64,000 nt of DNA, from positions 560,217-624,216 of the forward strand of contig JAJEKB010021795.1 in the NCBI GenBank assembly GCA_022393335.1. The letters run 5' to 3'. Below, piece after piece: positions 1-12,256 of the stretch. Source of the DNA: Macrotrachela quadricornifera (taxonomy: Eukaryota; Rotifera; Eurotatoria; Philodinida; Philodinidae). How positions within the stretch are numbered: the first letter of the stretch is position 1; every line of letters starts with the position of its first letter. Both the position numbers and the translations under genes were made by a program. The notes beneath the pieces are model-generated. The model saw nothing but the letters and a program-made list of their open reading frames with translations, was not told the DNA's origin and made no database searches.

Positions 1-1075
1 AAATTATAGCGTTACCCCCCTGGAATAATATTATTTGCAACCCTGTATTATCATCATTCGACATTTTTATTTTTCGACGAAATTCCGATTTATCTACAAA
101 ATAGCGAATAGCGTTACCAGAATTTTTGATCAGCCCAAAGTATCTCGTAAATTGATGAAAATAAATTTTAATTAAAATGAAAGAATTAATTAAATAGGTG
201 CTAATCATATCTGATGATAGTATTGTTCAGAGGTGATTCGAGTAAGGGGATCAAAAGCACAAATTTTTTTCATGTAATATCCGAACTCCTATGAGTATTC
301 GAATGCTAAGCCGATAAAGACATCCCATTTTCATACTCCTGTGATCTTTGTTTGCACGTGCCGTTCTTAATCGTATTCTTCCCATGACGTTTTCTAGGAA
401 TTGAGTAAAGCCTTGACTAGATTCTAATCAGAATATGTCGAATAAGTAAATTTTGTTATGGTGGCATCTGAAAAATTATCAGAATATAATATAATGTACA
501 TACATTTCTCCCTTGTCTATACTTTTCCATACCTATTTAGTGTCTATTGTCATATAAGGAAAATAGTCTATTCACAATACTGAGTTATTTTTAAACATTC
601 TTTGAAAGTAATCCATACTTAACCTTAGACAATCAATCGATTAACTTGTTTTGTCCACAATAAAATCTCTTGGCGCATACTGCAAAATCGTGAAAAATTG
701 GTTACAATTCCTTTTGTTATTTTAAAATAATAAAGAATTTTTAATAGGGAGCTACTTTCGGCACATGCTGTACGTATTGGGAGTGCTATTATATCCTGAA
801 GTTCTATATAATGGTAGTACTCTTAAGTTCTTAAGTGCTATCTCTTGTCTGTAGTCAAGATCTTAATTCTGAGAAACATGATGTAGAAACTTTCCGTTCG
901 TTTTCGGACAAATACGAGAGAAAATATAGCGAAAACATCTGGGAGAATCTGAACCGAAATACTACTTTCATGAAATCTTTGGAATCTCACTGGTCCGGCC
1001 ATTTCCTTGCTGTACTGTTCGATCTGAGTACCTTCCACTAAGCTACATTATATATATACTTTTTGTATTATTTTT
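1..1075. other. No supported gene; AT-rich intergenic sequence
   Basis: I see no gene here. Short open frames at 835-1041 exist on both strands over the same bases and look like chance. A motif resembling AGCGTTACC occurs near 8 and 112; similar GCGTTA motifs occur in the inverted-repeat element at 35.6-36.5 kb, so this may be the edge of a related repeat cut by the window start. Confidence 0.3.
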
Positions 1076-1615
1076 AGAAAATAGTCCATACTATCAAAAA
1101 CAAGCTGAAGAACAAAGCCATTCATACATTGATTCGTATTATCCAAAATCAGAATGTGAGTGATAATATGAATACTCTATAAATTACATTAAATTTCTTA
1201 ATTACGTCGAAACCAGTAACGGCTCAACCTGTTATCATTTTGAGAATACATTTGCTCCTAAAAGTGGTGAAAATATTATACGAACGTATGAATATCAGGA
1301 AAGATGTTCCAGGTGTTGTGAACCAAAAACTAATGCTGCATTTGTTGCGAAGGTCCTCATGTGGATACAACTATTTTTCTACGTGATATAGAAGTGATGC
1401 GTGAAGAACATATTAACATATGCTATACTCTTCTCCTTTCCTGTCTGACGTGTAAGTGCGTGGGTTTTCTGTGTAGTTTGCTCTGCTGTGATCTTCCTAA
1501 CCGACTCGAAGTCAGAGATGGGTTCGGAACCGAATTGGTAACCGTTAAGAGAAATGAATTCTTCGGTGCTGCTCAAAATATAACAGGGATGATTACATCA
1601 ACGAAGGGTAAATAA
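1076..1615 (+). other. Coding-like fragments, unrecognised
   Basis: An exon-like stretch at about 1076-1156 follows a TTTTTAG acceptor and ends at a GTGAGT donor; it would encode a Tyr/Gln-rich peptide. Further on, 1210-1345 reads as a Cys-containing peptide with an RCSRCCEPK stretch, and 1361-1615 is open with a hydrophobic Cys-rich segment and then a soluble tail. The pieces lie in different frames and I could not join them with confident splice sites. They may be a decayed or multi-exon membrane protein. I do not recognise the family. Confidence 0.2.
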
Positions 1616-2032
1616 TAAAGATGGCTGTTGAAACTGACTCAATATATTATCCTATCACTTTGCTTTTCAATTTTATCACTTATCTGAATGCAAATAACCT
1701 CTTAATTAATTATGAAACATTTTCCTTATCTTCTTCTTTCTAATCTAAACATTATAATATTTAATCTGATGCATATTTATATATTATATATCTTAGTTTG
1801 ATTTATAGGATTATAATAAAAGAAATAATGATTATTAGAAACTTAGATTCATGATTAATAATAAATATTTGGTTTTTAAAATAAAATGAAAATGATTTAT
1901 TCGAATGATATTTCAGTAAGTATAATGTGAAATAGTATTTTATGTATAGAACAGACCGTTCGGCAGTTATATATTAAAAGCTCAAGTATACTTTCTCAGT
2001 CTTCTTAATCATTTCAAGATATCAAAGATAGC

Positions 2033-2363
2033 ATGGTTGATCGGACTGAAATTTTTATGACAAATAAAGCACAGCAAATAACGAGATACATGAGAGAAAA
2101 AACTATCCACAAGAGATCTTTGTAAGGTTTTTTTGAAAAACTTTTCTTTTCCATCGAATCTTACTTTGCCATTGTACGATCTTATCAAAATATATTTGAT
2201 TGGACTGAAAAGTTTTTGTGGATACCTACGACTATATCCGAAAGATACTTGTGCATCCCTAGAAATCCCGATGGAGAAGACAAAAATGAAAATGACCAAT
2301 TTTATCACGGGTAAACAATTCCAAATATATGTGCTAAAAATTTCAGTCCAATCGAATATAGTT
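2033..2363. repeat. Small inverted-repeat element (MITE-like)
   Basis: The left arm near 2038-2058 carries GATCGGACTGAAATTTTTA and the right arm near 2336-2358 carries its reverse complement with few changes. A third, diverged copy of the motif lies near 2196-2215 (GATTGGACTGAAAAGTTTTT). The motif resembles a mariner terminal repeat. No target duplication was found and no coding capacity is evident; open frames inside overlap on both strands. Confidence 0.35.
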
Positions 2364-2369
2364 AGAGAG

Positions 2370-4100
2370 TGATTGTCCATCGCACAGTTGACCTTTATTC
2401 ATAAAAAAATTATTTTGAGAAAAAATGAAAATAATTTTAAAAAGTCGAAAGTTTGTTTCTTATCCGCTCCATAAACTATTTATTATGGAAATCTACTATT
2501 ACTTCTTATTAGAGAGGAAAATTTGGACAATTTTTCGTCCACTAGCTTTTTGTAAAAATCGAATAAAAACTTAACGACAGCTTGAATCGAGTTCAACTAA
2601 GTGAAAAACAAAAGTGCATCATCCAGCTTACCTCCAGAATGCATAAACAAAAAAACAATTTTTTTCAAAGAGAGGATACCTTAAATGAATTGAGAATCGT
2701 TTACTATATGTTATTATATAAATCCAAATAACTTAATTATTCAATCATTATACTGAACCAGCAACAAATTTATACGACGCTTGCAACTCTATAATCCTAG
2801 TTAGAAAAAGATCAAAGTGTAGTCAAGCTTAGTTTAAAAAGTGCATTTTTCAATATAGTTTATCTAATTTTTGATGTGTTGACATCAGAAAATCAGCACC
2901 AAAGCTTTAGTATAGTTATCAATATGCTAACAAACAAAAGAAGTTATGTTTCTATGACTCAAACTAAAAGGAACTAGTAGACTTATTCTAGGAGAAGCAC
3001 TGATCGAGTATGAAAAATCATTCTTATCCAATCTATGTAAAGACTCTTGAAATTATTTACATAACAACGAAATGAAGAGTTTAAAACAATCAATATGTTT
3101 TGATCTTTTAAAATAAATGAATGAAATGTCATTCAAAAAAACATATCTTCACAAAGAAATTTTCTATGTAATTAAAGTAACACACTAAATAAACTTTAAA
3201 AAAAGTGAAAAGTAGATAATAAATCCAAATATGAATTGAAAATAACAAAAATTTATCTTTCATTTTATTTATTTATAGTGAATAATATATGTAAAATAGA
3301 AGGAGATTCGTTTTTGAAGAAATCTTTCTAACAAGAAAGCTCTTTCAACTGTCATATCGGTTTTTTAACGAACCCTACTCAGCATCTCGAGTAGGATATG
3401 ATTGATGTTTGGGACTTTAATATCACAGAAATGAAACATGATTTTGAGCTGAAATTTTCAGGTTATTCAATCTACTAATAGAGATGTCTGTGAGCAAAAT
3501 CTTAGCTCAAAATACTGACATTTGATTTTTTGATATATACGATAGCATAGGTCAACATTTCAGTAAATGTCTGTAACTCTAGACAGAAAGCTGAAGGGTA
3601 TTTTCCATACCCATGTTCGAAATCAGCGTATAGTTGGTAGCCTATAACTCAATAGGTTTCATTAAAAAAGCAAGATAACAGTTGGGAAGGCTCTGTCACG
3701 AGAGAAAAATTCGAATATTGCTCGATTTTATCAAGAGATATCGTATTAAGATTGTTATTCTACATTATTCTATATATCGAGTGTGTGCATTTTACCTGGA
3801 CAAAAATCAAAGATTAAAGATTAAAAATAAAAGATTATTGATGAAGGAAAAAACAGTGATAGCAATATGTCCAAGTTTTGTGTTGAGTTTATATTAATTC
3901 TATCGTATTGATATTTTGTTTCTTTTCTTTATATTACTTTAAAAATTTCGATGCAACAAAATACAAACTTCAATAAGAATATTTACATAAAAATATTCGA
4001 TTATTTTATTAGTCTGTAAATCATTAATTAGTCATTGTCAAAAAAAAGTCAAATTAATTTTAATGAAAAACCTTTAATGTAATATTCAGATAAGTTATTT
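2370..4100. other. Intergenic; one dispersed-repeat copy
   Basis: No gene seen. Around 3435-3565 the sequence (TTTTGAGCTGAAAT..., then CTACTAATAGA..., then CAAAATACTGACATT) matches 56060-56175 in the same orientation, so it is an interspersed repeat. The open frame at 3682-3897 has no features I can support. Confidence 0.4.
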
Positions 4101-4109
4101 GGATGAAAT

Positions 4110-4877
4110 TTATTTCTCAGGATCTTTATCTGGTGGTCGTTGATATTGAGGACTTGTGAGTAAATAAATAATAATTAAACAAAATAATGTTGTAAATACT
4201 CCAAAAAAATTAAAAACTAAACGTCTTTTTCTATCATTATCGTTAGGTGCAACATATGCTGTACTCATTGCATATTCAGATAAACCTGTTAAAATTGCTG
4301 TTACAGCTGATAAAAATATAATTTTACCCCAAAAACGATGACTAAAATAAAAAAAATTATTATATTAATTATTGAATAATATAAAAATAAATTCTTACGC
4401 CGGCATATATCCTTGTCGAATATTTAAACTTAATTTTGGATATAAAAAACTAATAAAACCACAAATCCATTGTAAAACAAATAAAATTATTGTTGTTAAT
4501 CCAATCCATGAATGAAATGTCATAAAATGTGATCGACCTCCAAGATTTTTACTTCGAATTATAGCAGTTAATCCAACAATAGCAAATATTAATGATATTA
4601 TTAAAAGAATTGCATGAAATATTTTTACTGTTAATTTTGGTATTTGTCTAAATGTTCGATATAAAACTATAGCATTACCATAACAAAATAATAGACCAAT
4701 TGTCATCATTAATGGATGATAACTAAATGGATTAGTTGTCCAATCATAAGTACCAGTTGTTATATTTTCATTAAATAATAAACCAACTAATATAACACTT
4801 AATAAACCAAATAATTCACCCAAACCTAATGTTATTGGATAAATTAAATTCGAATTATTTTTTACTATAACAAACAT
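4110..4877 (-). CDS. Cytochrome b561 family transmembrane protein, two exons
   Basis: Exon 1 is 4399-4877 and exon 2 is 4110-4341. The 57-bp intron (4342-4398) has GTAAGA and TTTTAG ends, and the join keeps frame to give 236 aa, close to the usual 220-250 aa. About six hydrophobic helices are visible. Four histidines sit where this family places its two heme b groups: SYHPLM, KIFHAI, TFHSWIG and, just across the intron, PAHRFWGK. The family moves electrons across a membrane, typically from cytosolic ascorbate to a lumenal or extracellular acceptor such as ferric iron or monodehydroascorbate, on lysosomal, vesicle or plasma membranes. The short C-terminal tail is charged. The ATG at 4877 is the first in frame and precedes the first helix. 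I am sure of the family, not of the subtype. Confidence 0.93.
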
Positions 4878-4879
4878 TT

Positions 4880-5632
4880 TCTTTTTTAGAATAAAAAAAA
4901 ATTTCAGTCAAACAGTATATTTCAATTTTGTTTTCATTATGACAATTACATTCTTTTTATATCTCTCTTTTCTTTTTCTTTTTTTTTACCTTAAATAAAT
5001 ATTTAAGAAAAAGATCTTACATATTAAATCGCGAAACAGGATATTCATCACAATGATATATGCACTTTTTATAAAGATTATCTCTAGTTGTTATATTAAG
5101 ATAAAATGGATTTATTATTTGTAACGAAAAATAGATGGTGGCGATGATTGTTGGTTGATATCAGAACGTGGTCGTTGTTTGAGTACGTAGCTGTTGAGCT
5201 TGTTCACCGTAGTTATCGTACAAATCTACTTTTGTTACTTGCACGAGGACTTTTATTTCAATACTATTCTTTTCTTCACGTACAAGTTTTATACGACACT
5301 ACTTACTCTCTCCTTTCATCGAATATCCACTCTCTCTATATATATATGTATCTCGTTCTCTTCCTTTCCTCTTGAAGGATTTGATTTATATCATCCGATG
5401 ATACTGTTACATGTGACATCATATAAGTATGATAGCGGTGAAGGCTCTCATTATGTATATGTTGTATCACACATGAGTTACTTTTATACTATCACGTAAG
5501 GGTGATATAGGTTAAGGTTGATTCTATATAATTATGATGTTATTGAGGGATGATAACGTATAGTGATGATCTCAGTATCGCTCATTCTCAAGCGGTCTGT
5601 GTGGTTATCAGCACATTGTTCTCTTATGTTTC
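4880..5632. other. Intergenic, no gene seen
   Basis: AT-rich sequence between the cytochrome b561 start and the hAT element. Open frames at 5148-5499 are overlapping, low in information and hydrophobic by composition. I see no conserved domain. Confidence 0.4.
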
Positions 5633-5640
5633 AGTCAAAT

Positions 5641-8536
5641 CAGTGATGGGCAGCTCCGACCATTTCTCGCTTCAGCTCCGCTCCAGCTCCAGCTCCAGTT
5701 GCAATTGAAAACGTTCACTCCTGCTCCACTTCAGCTCCGCTCCGACTCCGAGATAAGAATAAGTTAATTTCAATATATTTAAGTGAGCTTGATTAAAATA
5801 TGAAGATTATTTCCATTGACGACAATGATAATGAATTACAGCAAGTGTCGATTGCATTTTAATAAAGTTAGCATTGTGAGCATCTTCTTAGAGAGTTGAC
5901 TGCGATGAAGACGCATCAGCACGCCACTTGATGAGAAGACGCGTTCCATTGGAGCAGAAGTAGTAGATATACAGAGTATTCTTGTGGCAAGTCGATGCAA
6001 ATGTGGATATTGGTTTTTCTTGATAAAGATCAAACGAGGATCATCACTTTCTTCTTTATCGAACATTGAGATTTCATTTTTCGATCGATTCAGAGATGCA
6101 TGAGCGTTTCTTTTTTACCGGTGTTTGTTGTCCTTCATAACCAGAAAAGAGTCGCTTGCGCTTGAAACGTGGCAAGTTGACTATTGAGTCATCATCGATA
6201 TTACATCGATCAGTTGTAGGTGACTCCATGATGCAGTCGGAAGTAACATTTGTTGAACCATGTAACTGTAATGCTGTTTTGTCTACAATTATTTTAATAA
6301 TATCGGTAATTCTTTCCTTCGCTGAATCCGATAAATCTGATGCAAGTACCCATTTTAACTTGAAACGACTATCCAAAAAAGGAGCTATTAAATAAGCATC
6401 GTCTTGGTAAAGATCAGATGTAGAATGTTTCTTTATTTTCATATCATTATCACCTAAAATTTTACACCGTTCAAGTAATCCACCAAAACGTTCACGTAGA
6501 GATTTAAGAAATTTTCGACATAATGATCCAAGATATTTGCAGTTGGTTTGTTCGCGTTCAAGATCAAAATAAATAGGCATCATACTAGGTGCAATTAATG
6601 AGATTGAAGCAGATGTTTCGTTTTGTGCACGTGTAGTGGCTTCAGCAAATAATGCAAAGATACTGGCGGATTCTTGAAGTATGATTATATCACGAGTTGT
6701 TAAAACAAGATCACCACGACCGACATTGCGAAGAAGATCGTTAAGAAGTGTGTGTGAGATTTTTAGAACTTTACAGATTGTATGATGTTGTGAGTTCCAA
6801 CGCGTATTCACAGCTAATGGAATACTAATATTTTCTTCTTGCAAATGATGTTGATTTGTGGCTGAAACATAAAAAAAAACATTGAATAGTGATATGAAGC
6901 GCTGAATATAAGTAAATGTATATTCTCGTGCTACTCATACATTTTCAAATATCTTGCCTGAGCTTCGCAATTTTAGCAACCTTGGCAAGAGATGTTTTTG
7001 CAACTGCGCAGTCTCCTATACCATCACAGACCGTAAGACGCAAAGTTTGTGAGAAGCATGGTAAAGGCTGGCGTTCATGTGACTAGTCACATGATTTTGT
7101 TCACATTTTTCTTCAGATTCATCGTCGTCAGGTTCAAAATAAACTTCAAATCCAGGTATAATAAGTTCATCGAATGCTTTCAGGTTGTTTGCGTCGTTGT
7201 CTGTAACTATGCGAACCATCTTGTCTTCGATATTGAAAGTAGCAATGGTGTCTTCTAGATGACGACGCAAGTTATCACCTGTATGCGGTACTAAAGCAGA
7301 TATTCTTAATGAATCAAAGTAGTACACAGAAATTTGCCTGAAAGAGGTTGAAAAGTAAGCACATAGTTTTGAAACGTTCTATCGTTTTCCGAAATAGTAT
7401 GCATTGTAATTGCAATGAATGATCTCATTCTACGGTCGGACCATACATCAAGTGTAAGTGCGATGAACTTTGATTCATTACAGACTTGTTTTACTTTCGT
7501 CATAACTTGTTCAAGAGTCGTTGGTAATGTTTCACGACAAAGTGTACGATGAGATAAGACAGTAGATCTAGGATCAATTGTATTCATTGCTCTTAAAAAT
7601 GCTGGATATTCAACAATAGAAAGCGGCAATCCCAAGTCAATTATTAAATCGTGTACAATCATTTGAGTAAGTTCTAATTGACGATGAGTATGAGTACCGT
7701 ATTTCTGATGGACTAAAAAAATCAATATAAACTCCTAAGTTACAAAATTCGATAGTAACTTACTTCGCTGTCCAAATGACTGTTGAATTGTTGGTTGCTT
7801 TTTCTCATGGCCAGATTTTTTGCTTTGCACTTCTGCTTTCCATTGATCCATGTCTTTCTTGTGTTTCCGCTCAACATGACGACCATAATTGTAAGTTGAA
7901 CTTGAGGATTGTTTAACAATAGTATTGCATAATAAACATTTCGCTGATTTTGTCCCATCTTTATGTGTCTTGATATCATCAAAAAATTTTTCAATAATAA
8001 CACTACTGGCTATTTTTTCGGTGTTGTTTAGTTTTACTGTATGATTGCTGTCGACAATAACAGGTGATAAATCAGATAATTCATTATCTTGCTCTATCAG
8101 TGGCGTTGATTGATCAGATACTTGTTTCGACATAGCAGAATTTATTTGTTCAACTTTCACTGGAATGAGAACTTTTATTCTATTATGAATGTTCACTTCT
8201 CACTTAGTTTATATTGTTCAACTCTTCTCTTTATCGACGTCGTGTTCGCACATTATCAAATTCTTCATAGTACAGCCTAATTAGCCGTAGAATAGTCGAT
8301 TAAATGAACGGTCAGTCATTCTACTGAAATTTCGTTGGCTGACGAGCTTTTCTCTCGCCGATTTTTCGTATTTATTCACAGAACAATGAACCGAAAAAGA
8401 AACACACAGATGAAATTAGTGACAAAAAGTGGCTCCGACTCCGCTCCAGCTCCATCGTTTTAACGAATCACTCCGCTCATGGAGTGGAGCTAGCTCCATG
8501 GAGCGGACGCTCCGGAGTCGGAGCTGCCCATCTCTG
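5641..8536 (-). mobile_element. hAT DNA transposon with intact ends and 8-bp target duplication
   Basis: The ends are inverted: the left begins CAGTGATGGGCAGCTCCGAC and the right, read inward, begins CAGAGATGGGCAGCTCCGAC. Both fit the hAT CAGNG rule. The element is flanked by a perfect 8-bp duplication AGTCAAAT at 5633-5640 and 8537-8544. Just inside each end is a run of GCTCC-type repeats (CAGCTCCGCTCC...), probably subterminal transposase-binding motifs. The interior encodes a decayed hAT transposase on the minus strand. Length is 2896 bp, normal for an autonomous hAT. Confidence 0.95.
5836..8196 (-). pseudogene. hAT transposase with BED zinc finger, broken
   Basis: Read on the minus strand, the N-terminal part (7735-8196) holds a BED-type finger: CLLC, then a GRHVERKH motif supplying two histidines. 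A 51-bp intron (7713-7763, GTAAGT...TTTTAG) joins in frame to a segment with the catalytic-core motif LTLDVWSD, and further on HTGDNL and IVTDNDANN. The next segment contains the NTRWNS motif, and the C-terminal dimerisation block is at 5836-6066 (ATSAPMERVFSS-like, then LSKKMLTML). Frame breaks not explained by the clear intron lie near 7.32, 7.06, 6.98 and 6.07 kb; the last is a one-base slip in a short A run. I therefore call it a pseudogene, although unrecognised small introns could explain one or two breaks. In life it would cut and paste the element at 5641-8536. Confidence 0.88.
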
Positions 8537-8544
8537 AGTCAAAT

Positions 8545-9355
8545 AATATAATAGTTATTAATATGGTGCGAATCATTGCATATATGTAATCTTGAACGAG
8601 GCTTTTTTTCTCATTCCTCTATTGATGTTATGCATCAAATTTGTCATTTTTTCGTTGTAAGCTTCTTGATAATGAAAAATAAGAAAATCATCGTTGAAAT
8701 GCGAAATAAAAATAACGAGTTCTAAATTCTATCTATCGTTTTCCAATCTTCATTATGAAATTTCGTTTGTCTCACAAAACAACGCTATGCTCTTTGAACA
8801 ACTGATTTTATAATACGACAATTATGAATACAATCGACTGTGGTTACGTTCTAAAGGAATCCAATGAACAAAGGGAAAATGTAAACACTATGATAGAGGT
8901 ATAAAAAAATCTTATTGATTAAATAAATAAAACATGTCTTTTTATATTAAATTACTCGTTAAAATATCAAAAGATAAAAAAGAATTTTAATTCACACAGA
9001 TTTTGCTCAAAAAATTCATTTTCTGTATTGTCATCAACATATTCGTTCAGCAGATCATTCGAAATATTAACCACATAAAAATCTTGATGAAAATAATCGA
9101 CTTATCCTGTAAGACAAGAAACGTTATCCTATAGGACAAGTCAATTTATCTCATGTGATAGCATCAAGTCGTTAGAAAATAGCATCTTAACGAAATGAAA
9201 CTAGTGAGTTCATGTAACGAAATTGTATTTTTCAAAGGTTTATTTTCTATTTGTAGCTACATTTTCGTACTAGATCCGTTCGTCATTAAACGATTTCGTG
9301 TGTCTCCATATATGGACACGATCAATCGTACTGATGTCCCATTCCGTTACAGTCC
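8545..9355. other. Intergenic, no gene seen
   Basis: AT-rich sequence between the hAT element and the hairpin repeat. The open frame at 9195-9392 runs into the hairpin arm and is not supported as a gene. Confidence 0.4.
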
Positions 9356-9364
9356 TATTGTAAG

Positions 9365-9532
9365 AATCCCAGATAGTCGTGGATTGGCCTGAACAACACT
9401 ATGCTTTATCCTTAGAATGATAGAGAAAAGCTTTCAGCTCATACGATAAGTTGATAGCTATGCATCTCTATTCTAAGGATAAAACATGATGCTGTTCAGG
9501 CCAACCCGCGGTTATCTGGAATCCTCTCTCAT
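9365..9532. repeat. Long imperfect hairpin (inverted repeat), arms about 55 bp
   Basis: The left arm runs from AATCCCAGATAG through GGCCTGAACAACA to TTTATCCTTAGAAT. The right arm is its reverse complement with scattered changes (ATTCTAAGGATAAA ... TGTTCAGGCCAAC ... TATCTGGAATCC). The loop is about 60 bp. The fold suggests a small foldback MITE. No target duplication is clear and no coding is visible. Confidence 0.6.
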
Positions 9533-9539
9533 ATGATCC

Positions 9540-10570
9540 GGACAATAATATGTTTTGTCCTTACAATATGACTGTATCAAAACGTGACATCAGTGCGATT
9601 GATCACGCCCATATAATGAAATTCGTTGGATTTCTTTATAATATTACTACAGAGATACTTTTATCTTCAAATCTCTTGATTAATCTTTGTAGATTTTGTT
9701 TTCAAATTAATTTCGATTATATATCTATTATATTCTATAAACATATAGTCTCTTTCTCAATAGAATGATCTTAAAATACATAGATACTTTATTTTTAGAA
9801 GTTATTTTTTTTTTTTTTGTATTATAAACGATGTGAAAAGAAAATATATGGATAAAATCTGTCATTTCACTGAGAAAAACATTAGTCTCATAAAAGTCAA
9901 TTAGATTCGTTTGGAGTTTTTTTTTAATAAAAGAATAAATTCAGGTATAGTTTTAAGTTTTATATTATGATTATATCTCAATGATGAAATATAAAAAAAC
10001 GTCCATTAGTCTAATAATTATTTCTTCTTTGAGTTGATCAACACAATAAACAGTAGAGAATACCTACAGAATGAATGAAAATAAAATATTTCTAATTCAA
10101 AATTTCATCAGATACAAAAATATCATACGAAATTCACTGTTAGAAATACATACTTATATTAATGAATAAAAAAGACTTTCAATTTGTAACTGATCACAAC
10201 TAAATTTATATCCTCTAAAAAAGTATATCATATAAGATATATTAATTTATATTTATTATGTAGAAAATCTAATTGTTTTTTTTATTTAAATATGATGCAA
10301 TTGTTAAATAAATAATGAAAAATTTTATTTTATTATTTTAAAGAAGCGATAATTGATTAATTTTAAGAAGAATGCATGCAAAAGTTTTACATTAACTTCA
10401 TAAGTTAGTTTATTTTATTTTCGTCAGAGTCAGGTGTTTAAATATGTAACTGTAAATATCTTTCTGTCATATCTGTGATTAATTTTTGATTTAAAAAGAA
10501 AAATATAAACTATTCTACTGTAAATTTAGGACAAATTCTTGAGATAATTTTAAAGTTAAACATTATTTAT
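9540..10570. other. Intergenic, no gene seen
   Basis: Strongly AT-rich sequence with homopolymer runs near 9800. Nothing on either strand resembles a known domain. Confidence 0.4.
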
Positions 10571-10572
10571 AT

Positions 10573-11058
10573 TTAATGTTTTCCTGGTGATCGTTGTGCT
10601 GTTGTTGTTGTTGGAGGATGTGATGGTAATGATGGTGGTGGTGCTGCTGTTAATGTTCTTGATGTTGGTGGTGTTGGTGCAGATTGAACTGTAAGTGGAG
10701 AAGATATAACAGATGTTGGTGTCATTGATGTCCAAATAGTTGGATGAAGAAGTGTAGCTGCTGTAGCATGTGGATGAAATAAAGTACCAAATTGAGTAGT
10801 TGTTGTTGTTGTTGTACCTGTTGTTGGTTCAAATAATGGATTAAGACAAGACTGATGAAGTGATGGTTGACGACTTAATGATGTTATATCATTTATTTTA
10901 TTTTCTTCTTTTTTATTATTATAAATCCATCGACGTCGAATTGATGGTATAAGAAATAAAATAATAAATACAGTAAATGTTATCAAAAGTACAATACAAA
11001 ATGCAGCTACAATTGTATTTGTTAAAATAAGACTTTCAAATGTATGTTGAGTAATCAT
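10573..11058 (-). CDS. Small single-pass membrane protein with Thr/Pro/Ser-rich tail
   Basis: A single-exon frame of 161 aa from the ATG at 11058. Residues about 12-38 form one strong hydrophobic helix (VAAFCIVLLITFTVFIILFL). It is followed by a basic stop-transfer stretch (IRRRWIYNNKK), which suggests the rest is cytoplasmic. The remainder is low complexity: a poly-Thr run, many Ser, Pro and Ala, and an SPGKH end. Codon choice matches nearby genes and there is no competing long frame on the other strand, which supports real coding. I do not recognise a family and no function is claimed. The Thr and Pro tracts come from simple repeats (GTTGTTGTT on the plus strand), so length variation is likely. 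Confidence 0.55.
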   Translation of the reverse strand: MITQHTFESLILTNTIVAAFCIVLLITFTVFIILFLIPSIRRRWIYNNKKEENKINDITSLSRQPSLHQSCLNPLFEPTTGTTTTTTTQFGTLFHPHATAATLLHPTIWTSMTPTSVISSPLTVQSAPTPPTSRTLTAAPPPSLPSHPPTTTTAQRSPGKH

Positions 11059-11059
11059 A

Positions 11060-12250
11060 TTAGAAACAATTGTACTAAGTATCTAATTCTCTTGAAGTTA
11101 AAATGATGAATGTCACACATTATATTGTATGTCTATGTGTACAGTGTCTTTTCTTTTTTTCCTTTTCTTTCAAAAGCTCATCAACATTGTTACACATTAG
11201 ATAGATCAATTCGAAGGATAAAATGTCAAATAAAAAAAAATGTATCAAAGTCAAGAATTACTTATATGACATTGAATGTGATCTCAAAAATGTTTAACAA
11301 GGTGTAATCGAGAATAGAAAATATTTTAAATTTTACATTGTCTTAATACAATTGTATCTTTAGTAGACAAATTTATCATTGATTCAATATTACTTATTTA
11401 TTTTTTCACTAGAATTGATTTAATAATTATAAACTAATTATTAAAATCTGATAAATTCATTCAATCAATTATTTGTATCATTTACTGGAAAATATCTCTT
11501 TTAATTTTCAATGAAAATACGTTCTATGAAAAGTTGATCGATTTGCTAATTTTTAATTAATTAGATAAAGGTTCTAAGAATGATATATATTTTATAGATC
11601 GTTTTCTATATTAAGATACACAAAAAGACTTAGATTGATAAACTATATTTTGATTTTTTATATTAATATTATTTCGAGTCCATTAAGCCGAAAATTTTGG
11701 ATTTGAATTCTAATAATATTCTTCGTAATGAATAGTTTATTTTAGATGAGAATTTTTTTTAATTGAATTTTCTTTCAAAGAAAAATTTATTTAGAATATT
11801 AACTCAGATCGAACAATTATGGTACTTAAACGACTGTTTACGAAGTTCGTAACTGTAGATCTAGGAAGCTGTAGATATGAACTTTTTTTTTTCATTTACG
11901 TTCTGATTTAGTTATTATTTTGCTTGTTTCATTTACTCAAAATAATGTATGTGTTAAATTTTCTAATAAAAATATTCATACATTTTAAATCAACAATAAT
12001 AATGATTAACTATGTTTGTAAAAATCAAGATTATATTCACAAAAATCATCGATTTGAAGTATATGATTTATACTAGATAGGTCATTATATGTCAAACACA
12101 AGAATGGTTTTATGGTAATACATTCTTTATAATTGAATAATTCGAACATCAATCTGATAAAGAAAAGTGCGTGTTTAATTTCCGTTATAAGATTATCTTT
12201 TTTCTCATTTTTCTTTTCATCTTCATTCATTCTAAATAAAAAATTCTATC
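11060..12250. other. Intergenic, no gene seen
   Basis: AT-rich sequence with small overlapping open frames on both strands (for example 12006-12230). I see no domain, transposon end or RNA gene. It probably includes the promoter of the plus-strand gene starting at 12257. Confidence 0.35.
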
Positions 12251-12256
12251 ATTACA

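Noticed and set aside
838..1041. Overlapping open frames on both strands
   Set aside because: Neither shows a domain, and open frames on both strands over the same bases at this length are expected by chance.
2009..2380. A 123-codon minus-strand frame
   Set aside because: It is built from the inverted-repeat arms (the repeated FDWTEIF and FSPI-type peptides come from the same motif), so it is repeat sequence and not a gene.
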